Shown here: positions 10,201 through 16,588 of the stretch, one piece after another | How positions within the stretch are numbered: the stretch's first letter is position 1 | How the letters are laid out: the number at the start of each line of letters is the position of its first letter | Assembly: GCA_036403095.1 (NCBI GenBank) | Contig: DASWRQ010000068.1 | Location: 29,351-93,350, forward strand | DNA length: 64,000 nt | DNA from: Kutzneria sp036403095 | GTDB taxonomy: Bacteria; Actinomycetota; Actinomycetes; Mycobacteriales; Pseudonocardiaceae | Direction of reading: 5' to 3' | Program-made: the position numbers and the translations under genes | The notes under the pieces: generated by a model | Databases searched by the model: none | Seen by the model: only the letters and a program-made list of their open reading frames with translations | What the model was told of the DNA's origin: nothing

Positions 10201-11894
10201 GGGGTGACGCCGTTCGCCCGCCACACCGCCGCGAGCGACACCATCACCGCCCACAGCGCCGGCTGCACCACGTCCACCCGGCTCAGATCGCCGGCCTCCC
10301 GCAGCACCGCCAGCACGTCGAAGTCGACGAACTCCCGCAATGCCGCCGAGCACTCCGCCAGTGTCAAGGCGAACACGGGCTCCTGGGCCAGCAGTGCCTG
10401 CGCCATCTCGACCCACTGGCCGCCCTGGCCGGGGAAGACGAACGCCGTCGAACCGGGCGAGACCTGGCCCGTCACAACCGAATCGCCCAACATCACCGAC
10501 CGGTGTTCGAACTGGGTTCGGGTGTGCAGCAGCGAGTGGGCGATGTCTCGGTCCAGATAGGACGAAAGCGCTTGCGCCTGCGCCTCAAGGGCCTGTCGGG
10601 ACCGGGCAGTGATGATCAGCGGGGCGTCGGAGCGGACGGAGTCGTCCCTCGGCTCGATCGGACCGGCCGCCACCACCAGGTGGCAGTTCGTCCCGCCGAC
10701 GCCGAAGGAACTCACGCCGGCGATCCGCCGGCCGGGCCAGGTCTGCTTCTCCCGCACCACATCCAGGTTCAGCTCGTCGAACGGGATGTCCGGGTTGGGC
10801 GTCTCGAAGTTGAGGCTGGCCGGCACCACCCCGTGCCGCAGGCTGAGGATCACCTTGAGCAGCCCGGCAATGCCGGCCGCGCCCTCCAGATGCCCGATGT
10901 TGGTCTTGACCGACCCGACCAGCAGCCGCCGATCGGCCCGCAGCACCGCGCCGAGGGCGCGTGCCTCGATGGGGTCGCCGACCCGAGTGCCGGTGCCGTG
11001 CAGCTCGACGTACCCGATCTCGGCCGGCGAAACACGGGCCTGGGCGTGGGCCAGCCGGATGACCTCCTGCTGGGCCTCGCCATGGGGAACGGTGAGCCCT
11101 TCGCCGCCGCCGTCGTTGTTGATCGCGCCGCCGAGGATGACCGCGTGGATGCGATCGCCGTCGGCCACGGCCGCGGCCAGCGGCTTGAGCACGATGACCG
11201 CGCCACCCTCGCCGCGAACATAGCCATTGGCGCGGGCGTCGAACGTGTGGCAGCGGCCGTCGGGCGACAGCGCGCCGAACTCGGCGATGGCTTCGGTGGT
11301 TTCGGCCAGCAGGTTCAGGTTGACGCCGCCGGCCAGGGCCAGCGTGCACGAGCCGCGGCGCAGCTGCTCGCACGCGACCTGCACGGCGACCAACGACGAC
11401 GACTGCCCGCTGTCGACGGCCAGGCTCGGACCGGTGAGCCCGAGCAGGTACGACACGCGGTTGGCGATGAGGCTGCGGTGGGTGCCGGTGAGGGAATGGG
11501 GGCCGGCCCCCAGTTTCGAGTGCAGCAGCGCATAGTCCCCGTTGATGGCGCCGACGATCACGCCCGCGGCCTTGCCGCGCAGCGAATCCGGTGCGATCCG
11601 GGCGTTTTCCAGTGCCTCCCACGACAGTTCCAGAGCGAGCCGTTGCTGCGGATCCATGGCCGCCGCCTCGTGCGGTGAAATGCCGAAGAAGGCGGCGTCG
11701 AAACGGTCCACGTCGACGATGAAACCGCCGCGGCGGAACTCGGTCGCGCCGGGCCAGCGGCCGTCGGGCGGCTCGGTGATCGCGTCCCGACCGGCGTCGA
11801 GCAGCCGCCAGAACTGCTCCGGGTCGGCCGCGCCGGGCAGTCGGCACGCGATTCCGACCACGGCGATCGGCTCGTTCGCAGCCATGCCAGTCAT
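4233..11894 (-). CDS. Type I polyketide synthase: KSQ loading module plus KS-AT-DH-KR-ACP module 1
   Basis: Starter-module PKS of 2553 residues. Domains in order: KSQ (about 10-420), where the nucleophile Cys is replaced by Gln164 in VDSGQSSSL while HGTGT and NIGH are kept; AT1 (about 480-780, GHSQGE, YASH, the methylmalonyl type); ACP1 (GFDSNSL, about 830-890); KS2 (DTACSSSL, about 950-1370); AT2 (GHSQGE, unusual YAAH); DH (HAVNGTVLLP and HPALLDAALH, both intact); KR (TGGTSGLG, LDD motif of B-type, catalytic Tyr in GNYAAAN); ACP2 (GLDSLTS); and a C-terminal docking tail ending in DEEIFAFIDN. KSQ domains decarboxylate malonyl- or methylmalonyl-ACP, so propionyl is the expected starter; module 1 should give a trans-alkene. 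The ATG at 11894 is preferred over an open extension to 11993 because GGTGAG lies just upstream and homology begins right after it. A TTA codon lies at complement 8505-8507. Confidence 0.97.
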   Translation of the reverse strand: MTGMAANEPIAVVGIACRLPGAADPEQFWRLLDAGRDAITEPPDGRWPGATEFRRGGFIVDVDRFDAAFFGISPHEAAAMDPQQRLALELSWEALENARIAPDSLRGKAAGVIVGAINGDYALLHSKLGAGPHSLTGTHRSLIANRVSYLLGLTGPSLAVDSGQSSSLVAVQVACEQLRRGSCTLALAGGVNLNLLAETTEAIAEFGALSPDGRCHTFDARANGYVRGEGGAVIVLKPLAAAVADGDRIHAVILGGAINNDGGGEGLTVPHGEAQQEVIRLAHAQARVSPAEIGYVELHGTGTRVGDPIEARALGAVLRADRRLLVGSVKTNIGHLEGAAGIAGLLKVILSLRHGVVPASLNFETPNPDIPFDELNLDVVREKQTWPGRRIAGVSSFGVGGTNCHLVVAAGPIEPRDDSVRSDAPLIITARSRQALEAQAQALSSYLDRDIAHSLLHTRTQFEHRSVMLGDSVVTGQVSPGSTAFVFPGQGGQWVEMAQALLAQEPVFALTLAECSAALREFVDFDVLAVLREAGDLSRVDVVQPALWAVMVSLAAVWRANGVTPDVVLGHSQGEVAAATAIGALSLVDGARVIALRSKIAGRLTGGGMMSVGAPAAVVQEMLPPGVTIAAVNGPRSVVLAGPADQLAALQERLADVRTKIVPAAYASHSPAVDVLRDELLPLFAEVRPQATDVTFVSTVTGEPLDTRELDADYWFANLRQPVRFIDATRRALADGVGRFIECSPHPLLLNSIDETVEGEAAVVGTLRRDEGGTERIRRALAEAYVVGAPVAWKIAGRKVDLPTYRFQRERHWYGEIAATQTVAATGDLRATVLSATANVLGHKDASAIDATRPFKELGFDSNSLMRLRARLSAQTGRKLPTSLLYDYPTPQRLVDGLKAAMAADQGADAQRPDSGQAETAAQRTESRPAQVEAQRTGSERPARPVSGSDPIAVIAMGCRYPGGVDSPEEFWRLIATGEDAVTPLPSNRGWDLDALFDGACVTRSGGFLHDADKFDAAFFGLSPREALAMEPQQRLMLEICWEALERAGLAAADLQGSATGVFVGAMAMDYGPRLHQPTGVVDGHLMTGTALSVASGRIAYTFGLNGPALTVDTACSSSLVAIQLAVESLRRQECTLALAGGATLMANPGNLVEFTRQNGLSVDGRAKAFSDNADGTSFSEGAGVLLLERLSDAERNGHEVLAVIRGIAVNQDGASNGLTAPNGLAQRDVIRKALDDAGLSTADIEVVEAHGTGTALGDPIEANAILATYGQHRPADRPVWLGSVKSNIGHAQAAAGVAGVIKMVMAMRHGVLPRTLHVDRPTSKVDWEAGNGRVLTEHRQWPAGPRRAAVSSFGMSGTNAHVIVEGVTAAEPIAAASDTPLPWVISARTEVSLRAQAARLANVAEAGDLQAAAAVLVRKPAFQHRAVIVAASRAELREALQALAEDEPHPALVTGQATREADPVFVFPGQGAQWAGMAVDLLRENETFARELRRCDEALRPHTGWSVIDVLTQGEPTLDGTDVVQPVLWALMVSLAKLWQSIGVEPAAVIGHSQGEIAGAAVAGALTLDDAAKISALRGQIVGKLDGTGGVLAVGLPANDVRERIAPWPGRLWLAVDNGPSATVIAGDLQAIDEFVSAQGEDVQLRRAPVAYAAHTPHVEAVRDELLRQLGAIEPAEATTKICSTCHGDFIDGTAMTPDYWYRNLADPVSFDPAVRKFRDRPLFIEVSPHPILAGAVREILADEGIDGTAVGTLRRNFGGQHQFLIAAATAYAQGAPVDWPKIVGPVTKRVELPTYAFDRQRFWLHTNENGTHPLLADAVPVADTGGRLLTGKISRHSAPWVVDHAVNGTVLLPGTAFVDLALTAADGDQVEDLTLHAPLVLPTTGSAQLQVTIGGDENGRRSLAIHSRTDGDWIKHADGFLGDGRRSTGRLDTWPTGTEIDLTGAYDRLAAGGYEYGPAFQLLQAAYRDGDDYLVEVAVSDADDFTVHPALLDAALHILVLDADELKLPFAWSGVWFTGRGANRLRVRLSNGSLAIYDETGTQIGGVESLTLAPAPQGVATAELYRVDWVEAEPTGQASLTVAQPGDLKSVLAQVQQWVEKDTDERLLVRADPSTLDGAQIWGLVRSAQSEHPGRFVLADCAEDEIPTTDEPQFAVRDGRFLVPRIVRHVNSGSTMDLGDGTVLITGGTSGLGALIAQHLKSQGVPDLLLVSRRGGTDGVACDVADRGQLTELIKGRRITAVIHAAGVLDDATVTELTPKKLDTVLRPKAEAAWLLHELLPDLKAFVLFSSVAGVLGNPGQGNYAAANSYLDALAAHRQSLGLPAASIAWGLWSLPTAMTAHVNKVAWVAPLSVQQGLAMFDAALREPNAQLVAARWSRDGDDVPPVLRGLFKPRRTVTIEAAPAQQFDADSIFRLVRDRVSVALGHRSAATVDPDKPLREQGLDSLTSVELRNKLGAATGLRLPASLVFNHPTVTKLAGYLAGELVPAEPSPEDLLREALDRIDPSTLDDDHRDRLAAVLQETLRTLVPDAPGLDLSSDEEIFAFIDNQL

Positions 11895-12018
11895 TCGCTC
11901 ACCGCCGTCACGAGAGGGGAAATTCGCTGCCGATCGTGCGGTCTCGAGAATGCGGCGGGCAAGGCGGTCGCGGCGGCCGGAAAAGGCCGGCAACTAGTGG
12001 ACAGCGACGGTGAGCCCG

Positions 12019-12061
12019 GGGTAGCCCCTACCCACCCGGCGAATATGGGTAGGGGCTACCC
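12019..12061. promoter_or_regulatory. Twin palindromes between divergent PKS and decarboxylase genes
   Basis: Two 15-base palindromes of form GGGTAG-N3-CTACCC lie at 12019-12033 (centre CCC) and 12047-12061 (centre GGG), 28 bases apart. Together they also form a perfect 16-base inverted repeat (12019-12034 and 12046-12061) with an 11-base loop. They lie between the start codons at 11894 and 12131, upstream of both genes, so an operator pair for a dimeric regulator is the simplest reading. Cruciform or RNA hairpin formation is possible too. The binding protein is unknown. Confidence 0.7.
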
Positions 12062-12081
12062 ATGTGGGTGGTGCCCCGCAC

Positions 12082-12108
12082 TTGACAGAGTCTCGACGGA
12101 AGTTGATT
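12082..12108 (+). promoter_or_regulatory. Possible promoter of the decarboxylase-SARP operon
   Basis: A consensus-like TTGACA lies at 12082-12087, followed by a poor -10 (TTGATT at 12103-12108, 15-base spacing). It starts 20 bases downstream of the twin palindromes and 43 bases ahead of the ATG at 12131. The weak -10 makes this tentative; such promoters often need an activator. Confidence 0.35.
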
Positions 12109-12130
12109 CGGCAAGCGATCGAGGGGTGCC

Positions 12131-13366
12131 ATGTCGAACACGTTCCCCCGGGTGGACGGGGTGCTGACCGTGGGCGGCGTGCCGGTGGACCGGCTCGCGG
12201 CTCGCGTCGGCGGCACGCCGTTCTTCGCCTACGACCGCGACCTGCTCACGGCCCGCGTCGCCGAGCTGCGCACGGCGCTGCCGGCGGAGATCTCGCTGAG
12301 CTACGCGGTCAAGGCCAACCCGATGCCGGCCGTGCTGCACCACATGAGCGGCCAGGTGGACGGCTTCGACGTCGCCTCCGCCGGCGAGCTTCAGCTGGCC
12401 ATGGACACCACGATGCCGGCCGACCGGATCAGCTTCGCCGGGCCGGGCAAGACCACGGACGAGCTGGTCCAGGCCGTTGCCGCCGGCGTGACCGTCGAGC
12501 TGGAGTCGATCACCGAGCTGCGCCGCGTGCAGGACGTGAGCTCGCGGCTCGGCATCCGGGCCCGGGTGGCACTGCGCGTGAACCCGGACTTCGCGGTGCG
12601 CGGCGCCGGCATGACCTTGGGTGGCGGCGCGCAGCAGTTCGGCATCGATGCCGAGCAGGTGCCGTCCGTGCTGGCACAGCTCGGTGACCTAGACTTCTAC
12701 GGCTTTCACGTGTTCGCCGGCTCGCAGAACCTGCGCGCCGACAGCATCTGCGAGGCGCAACGGGCGACGGTCGAGCTGGTGCTGCGGCTGGCGTCGATCG
12801 CGCCTTCGCCCGTGCGCTACGTCAACCTGGGCGGCGGCTTCGGGATTCCGTACTCGGCCCGCGACACCGCCATCGACCTCGCGCCGATCGGCGAGAACCT
12901 GGCCAAGCTGGTCGACACCTCGCTGCGCCAGCTGGACGCCCGCGTGGTGATCGAGCTCGGCCGCTACCTCGTCGGCGAGGCCGGTGTCTACCTGACCCGG
13001 GTGGTCGACCGCAAGCACTCGCGGGGCACCACGTTCCTGGTCGTCGACGGCGGCCTGCACCACCAGCTCGCCGCGTCCGGCAACTTCGGCCAGAAGATCC
13101 GGCGCAACTACCCGCTGACCGTCGCGACGGCGGAGTCCACAGTGGAGACCGTCACCGTCGTCGGCTGTCTGTGCACGCCACTGGACCTGTTGGGGGACAA
13201 GGTAGAGCTTGCGAAGGCCGAGGTCGGCGACCTGATCGCGATCTTCCAGGCCGGGGCGTACGGGCTGACCGCCAGCCCGACCGCGTTCCTCGGCCATCCG
13301 CCGCCGCGCGAGGTGCTCGTCGGCGGCACGGCACACGTTCTGGGGGAGACCAAGTGGAGACAGTGA
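12131..13366 (+). CDS. Fold-type III PLP-dependent decarboxylase (Orn/DAP/Arg decarboxylase 2 family)
   Basis: Protein of 411 residues with the alanine-racemase-like TIM barrel and C-terminal beta domain of LysA/ODC-type enzymes. Visible marks are the PLP lysine K61 in SYAVKANP, the H-x-F-A-G-SQ stretch, the glycine-rich phosphate loop LGGGFG, and the partner-subunit Cys in GCLCTPLD. It should remove the alpha-carboxyl of an amino acid or a carrier-bound analogue. It resembles the biosynthesis-associated branch (as in exosortase or polyketide clusters) more than housekeeping LysA; the substrate cannot be read from sequence. Start: ATG at 12131 with GAGGGG five bases upstream. It diverges from the PKS genes and its end overlaps the SARP start by 13 bases, so it is probably a pathway gene co-expressed with its regulator. 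Confidence 0.9.
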   Translation: MSNTFPRVDGVLTVGGVPVDRLAARVGGTPFFAYDRDLLTARVAELRTALPAEISLSYAVKANPMPAVLHHMSGQVDGFDVASAGELQLAMDTTMPADRISFAGPGKTTDELVQAVAAGVTVELESITELRRVQDVSSRLGIRARVALRVNPDFAVRGAGMTLGGGAQQFGIDAEQVPSVLAQLGDLDFYGFHVFAGSQNLRADSICEAQRATVELVLRLASIAPSPVRYVNLGGGFGIPYSARDTAIDLAPIGENLAKLVDTSLRQLDARVVIELGRYLVGEAGVYLTRVVDRKHSRGTTFLVVDGGLHHQLAASGNFGQKIRRNYPLTVATAESTVETVTVVGCLCTPLDLLGDKVELAKAEVGDLIAIFQAGAYGLTASPTAFLGHPPPREVLVGGTAHVLGETKWRQ

Positions 13367-15576
13367 CGCCTAGTTTCCGGATGCTCGGGCTGCTCCAGGT
13401 GAACGCCGCCCGGGTGACGGCCCGCCGCCAGCAGGTGGTGCTGGCCATGCTGCTGCTCAACGCCAACCGGGTGGTGCCGTTGGAGAGCCTGCTCGACGCG
13501 CTGTGGGGCAGCACGCCGCCGGCCACCGCCCGGGCGCAGATCCAGACCAGCATCTCGGCGCTGCGCCGGCTGACCGTGACCGCGGGTCTCGGCGACCGGA
13601 TTCGGGTGCGGGGATTGGGTTACACGATCGAGCTGGCCCCTGCTGAGCTCGATCTGCACGTGTTCGAGGACCTCGTCAGCCGGGGCCGCGCCGAGTTGGC
13701 GGCCGCCAGGCCGGACGCCGCGCGGGCGGCTTTCCGCAGTGCGTTGGGGTTGTGGCGCGGGGACCCGCTGACCGGCGTCGACAGCGCCATGGTGCGGGCC
13801 AACCAGGTGCGCATCGCCGAGCGCCGGGTGGAGGCGTTCGAGGACTGCTTCGAGGCCGAGCTGCACCTGGGCCGGCACCACGAGATCGTCGGCGAGATCT
13901 CCACCATGGTCGAGGAGTTCCCGTTGCGGGAACGTTTCGTCGGCCAGCTGATGACCGCGCTGCACCGTTGCGGCCGCCGCGTCGAGGCGCTCGCGGCGTA
14001 CCGCGCCGTGCGACAGACCTTTGTGGACGAACTCGGTCTGGAGCCGGGTGAGGAGCTGCGCCGGCTGCACCAGGACATCCTGAACGGCCACGCCTCGTCG
14101 AATCCGGCCACCGCAAGCGTTTCCGTGCCGCGCATGCTGCCGGCGCGGCTGCCCTACTTCACGGGAGCCGGTGATCTGCTCGACGGGGTGGTCGACGCGT
14201 CACCGGTCACCGTGATCACCGGTCGCGCCGGCGTGGGGAAGTCCGCGGTGGCCATCGAGGCGGCGCACCGGCTGTCCGCCGACTTCCCCGACGGCCAGCT
14301 CTACGCCCGGATCACCGAGGACGTCGCCGACGTGCTCGAACGGTTCCTCCAGGCGCTGGGTTTCACCGCGATCCCGGCCGACGTCGAGGGGCGGGCGGCG
14401 CTGTACCGCAGCGCGATCGCCGACCGGCGGGTGCTGACCGTCGTCGAGGACGCCGCCGACATCGCGCAGATCCGCTGCCTGCTGCCGAGCACGCCGGCCA
14501 GCCGGCTGATCATGACCACTCGCGCCCGGACCGGCGCCCTGCCCGGCTCGACCGTGTTCGAGCTGGACGTGCTCGGCCGGCGCGACGGCATCGAGCTGCT
14601 GTCGGCCATGGTCGGGTCGGACCGGGTGTGGGCCGAGCTGGCCGAGGCCGGCGAGCTCGTCGAGCTGTGCGGCGGCCTGCAACTGGCCGTGACCCGGGCC
14701 GCGGCCATGCTGGCTGCCCGTCCACATTGGACGTTCGCGGACCTGGTCGCGCGGATGCGGGTCGACCGCCTGGACCCGCAGGTGCGGGACAGCCTCCAGC
14801 GCGGCTTCGCCGCGCTGCCGCCGGCGTCGCGCACGTTGTTCGCCCGGCTGGGTTCCCTGCCGACGACCTGCTTCGCCTCCTGGGTGGCGGCTCCCTTGCT
14901 AGACCTGGACGCCGTCGCCGCCGCCGACGCGTTGGAGGGCCTCGTCGACGCGCGGCTGGTCGACGTGACCGGCGCCGGCGTCACCGCGCGGTACCGGCTG
15001 CACCCGCTCGCGCGGATCCACGCCCGCGAACTCGGGCCCGAGGACGACGGTTCCGCGACCAGGCTGCTCGGCGCCTGGCTCGGTCTCGCCGACGAGGCGC
15101 GGCTGCGGCTGGGTTTCGGCCCCCGCGGCGAGGCGAGCCGCTGGCTGCTGCCGGCGTCCGTGGTCGACGCCGCGCTCGCCGACCCGCTCGGCTGGTACGC
15201 CCGCGAACGCGCCGGCCTGCTCGCGACCGTGCGGCACGCGGTGTCCGTCGAGCACTGCTGGAATCTCGCCGCCGCCATCGCCGACCTGGCCGGCGCGCAA
15301 CGGATGTTCGGCGACTGGCGGGACAGCAACGAGTGCGCCCTGCGGGCCGCGCTCCGCGCCGGCGACCGCCTGGGCGAGGCCGCGATGCAGTACCTGCTCG
15401 GCGAACTCGACCTGCGCGAGCACCGCTATCCCGAGGCGTCCGCCCGGATCGGGCTCGCGCTCGGCATGTTCGACCGGCTCGGCGAGATCGGCTGGCAGGA
15501 GCTGGCCGAGCGCTCCCTCGCCGTCGTCGACTGGGCCACCGCCCCGCACCTGCGCCACGCCGAGCTCGCCGGCTGA
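13354..15576 (+). CDS. SARP-family transcriptional regulator with BTAD and NB-ARC domains
   Basis: Regulator of 740 residues. It has an OmpR-like winged-helix DNA-binding domain at about 8-90, a bacterial transcriptional activation domain at about 97-245, and an NTPase domain with the Walker A loop GRAGVGKSA near 288. The C-terminal part is helical but short, without clear tetratricopeptide repeats, unlike full AfsR. SARPs activate secondary-metabolite operons by binding direct repeats near the -35 region. Start: GTG at 13354, five bases after GGGGGAG and overlapping the decarboxylase stop, which suggests translational coupling. Its position inside the left cluster makes it the likely pathway-specific activator of the polyketide genes. 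No obvious heptamer direct repeats were found in the divergent promoter, so its target site is open. Confidence 0.92.
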   Translation: METVTPSFRMLGLLQVNAARVTARRQQVVLAMLLLNANRVVPLESLLDALWGSTPPATARAQIQTSISALRRLTVTAGLGDRIRVRGLGYTIELAPAELDLHVFEDLVSRGRAELAAARPDAARAAFRSALGLWRGDPLTGVDSAMVRANQVRIAERRVEAFEDCFEAELHLGRHHEIVGEISTMVEEFPLRERFVGQLMTALHRCGRRVEALAAYRAVRQTFVDELGLEPGEELRRLHQDILNGHASSNPATASVSVPRMLPARLPYFTGAGDLLDGVVDASPVTVITGRAGVGKSAVAIEAAHRLSADFPDGQLYARITEDVADVLERFLQALGFTAIPADVEGRAALYRSAIADRRVLTVVEDAADIAQIRCLLPSTPASRLIMTTRARTGALPGSTVFELDVLGRRDGIELLSAMVGSDRVWAELAEAGELVELCGGLQLAVTRAAAMLAARPHWTFADLVARMRVDRLDPQVRDSLQRGFAALPPASRTLFARLGSLPTTCFASWVAAPLLDLDAVAAADALEGLVDARLVDVTGAGVTARYRLHPLARIHARELGPEDDGSATRLLGAWLGLADEARLRLGFGPRGEASRWLLPASVVDAALADPLGWYARERAGLLATVRHAVSVEHCWNLAAAIADLAGAQRMFGDWRDSNECALRAALRAGDRLGEAAMQYLLGELDLREHRYPEASARIGLALGMFDRLGEIGWQELAERSLAVVDWATAPHLRHAELAG

Positions 15577-15590
15577 ACCGGAAGGACACC

Positions 15591-16496
15591 ATGACCATCG
15601 GAGCCGTGCTGCCGGCCGGAGACGCCGGACAGGCCAAGAACATCGTCGACGAGCTGATCGCCCAGACCCGCGAGGCCGCGACCGCCGGGCTGTCCTCGGT
15701 GTGGTTCACCCAGCTGTTCGACCACGACGCCATCAGCCTGGCCGCGTTGGCCGGGCGGGAAGTGCCCGGCATCGAGGTCGGCACCGCCGTCGTTCCGCTC
15801 TACTCGCGTCATCCCCTGGTCATCGCGTCACTCGCCCAGACCGCGCAGGCCGCCACCGGCGGCCGCTTCACCCTCGGCGTCGGCCTCGGCGTGCGAGGCC
15901 TGCTCGAGCCGGCGTACGGGCTCGACTACCCGCCGCCCATCCGGCTGCTCCGGGAGTCACTCGAGGTCCTCAACCAGGCCCTCGACGGTGAGCAGGTCTC
16001 CTTCGCCGGCTCGTCCGTCCGGGCCCGGCCGCCGCTGCCCACCACCGTGGCCGGCGGCGACGGCGTGCAGCTGCTCGTCGCGGCCATGGCCCCGCAGACC
16101 CTGCGGGCCGCCGCCGAGTTCGCCGACGGCACCATCCCTTTTCTGGCCGGGCCCAAAGCCATCGAGCGCCACATCGTGCCGGCCTTCGACGGCTCCTTCG
16201 AACCGCGCATCGTCGCCGCCGTGCCGGCCGTGGTCACCGACGATGTCGACGCCGTCCACGCCATCGCCGCCGCCACCCTCGGCTACTACGGCGACATCCC
16301 CTCCTACCGCCGGATCCTGGACGCCGAGGGCGTCGACCACCCGGCCGACCTCGCCCTCATCGGCTCCGAGACCGAGGTCGCCGCCGGCATCCGCCGCTAC
16401 TTCGACGCCGGCGCCACCGAAGTCGTCCTGATCCAGTCCGGCATGCGCTCCACCGCCGACCGCCTGCGCACCTGGCGGCTGGCCGGTTCCCTCTGA
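15591..16496 (+). CDS. F420-dependent LLM-class oxidoreductase
   Basis: Protein of 301 residues with the luciferase-like TIM-barrel pattern: an N-terminal strand ending in VLPAG, an SSVWFTQL segment, the VGTAVVPLYSRHPL segment seen in F420-type members, and ATGGRFTLGVGLG. These enzymes use coenzyme F420 (or FMN) for hydride transfer or monooxygenation on small molecules. It starts 15 bases after the SARP stop behind GGAAGGA, so it is the third gene of the decarboxylase-SARP-LLM operon and a likely tailoring enzyme of the cluster. It meets an unrelated gene tail to tail, which probably marks the right edge of the polyketide cluster. Confidence 0.88.
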   Translation: MTIGAVLPAGDAGQAKNIVDELIAQTREAATAGLSSVWFTQLFDHDAISLAALAGREVPGIEVGTAVVPLYSRHPLVIASLAQTAQAATGGRFTLGVGLGVRGLLEPAYGLDYPPPIRLLRESLEVLNQALDGEQVSFAGSSVRARPPLPTTVAGGDGVQLLVAAMAPQTLRAAAEFADGTIPFLAGPKAIERHIVPAFDGSFEPRIVAAVPAVVTDDVDAVHAIAAATLGYYGDIPSYRRILDAEGVDHPADLALIGSETEVAAGIRRYFDAGATEVVLIQSGMRSTADRLRTWRLAGSL

Positions 16497-16588
16497 CGTC
16501 CGCACGTCCACGTCTGGCCGAACTCGAGCGTCCTGGTTCCTGTTCGGCCGGCGGTCCAGGGCGGTGCGTGGCGTGTCGGCCTGACCGC

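Noticed and set aside
11895..12130. SARP heptamer direct repeats in the divergent promoter.
   Set aside because: No repeated heptamers at 11-base spacing were found; the clear signal there is the palindrome pair.
14628..15590. A plus-strand frame overlapping the SARP C-terminus and running into the LLM gene, which would give a fused N-terminal extension.
   Set aside because: The extension is Arg-rich with no domain; the ATG at 15591 has its own ribosome site and starts at family homology.
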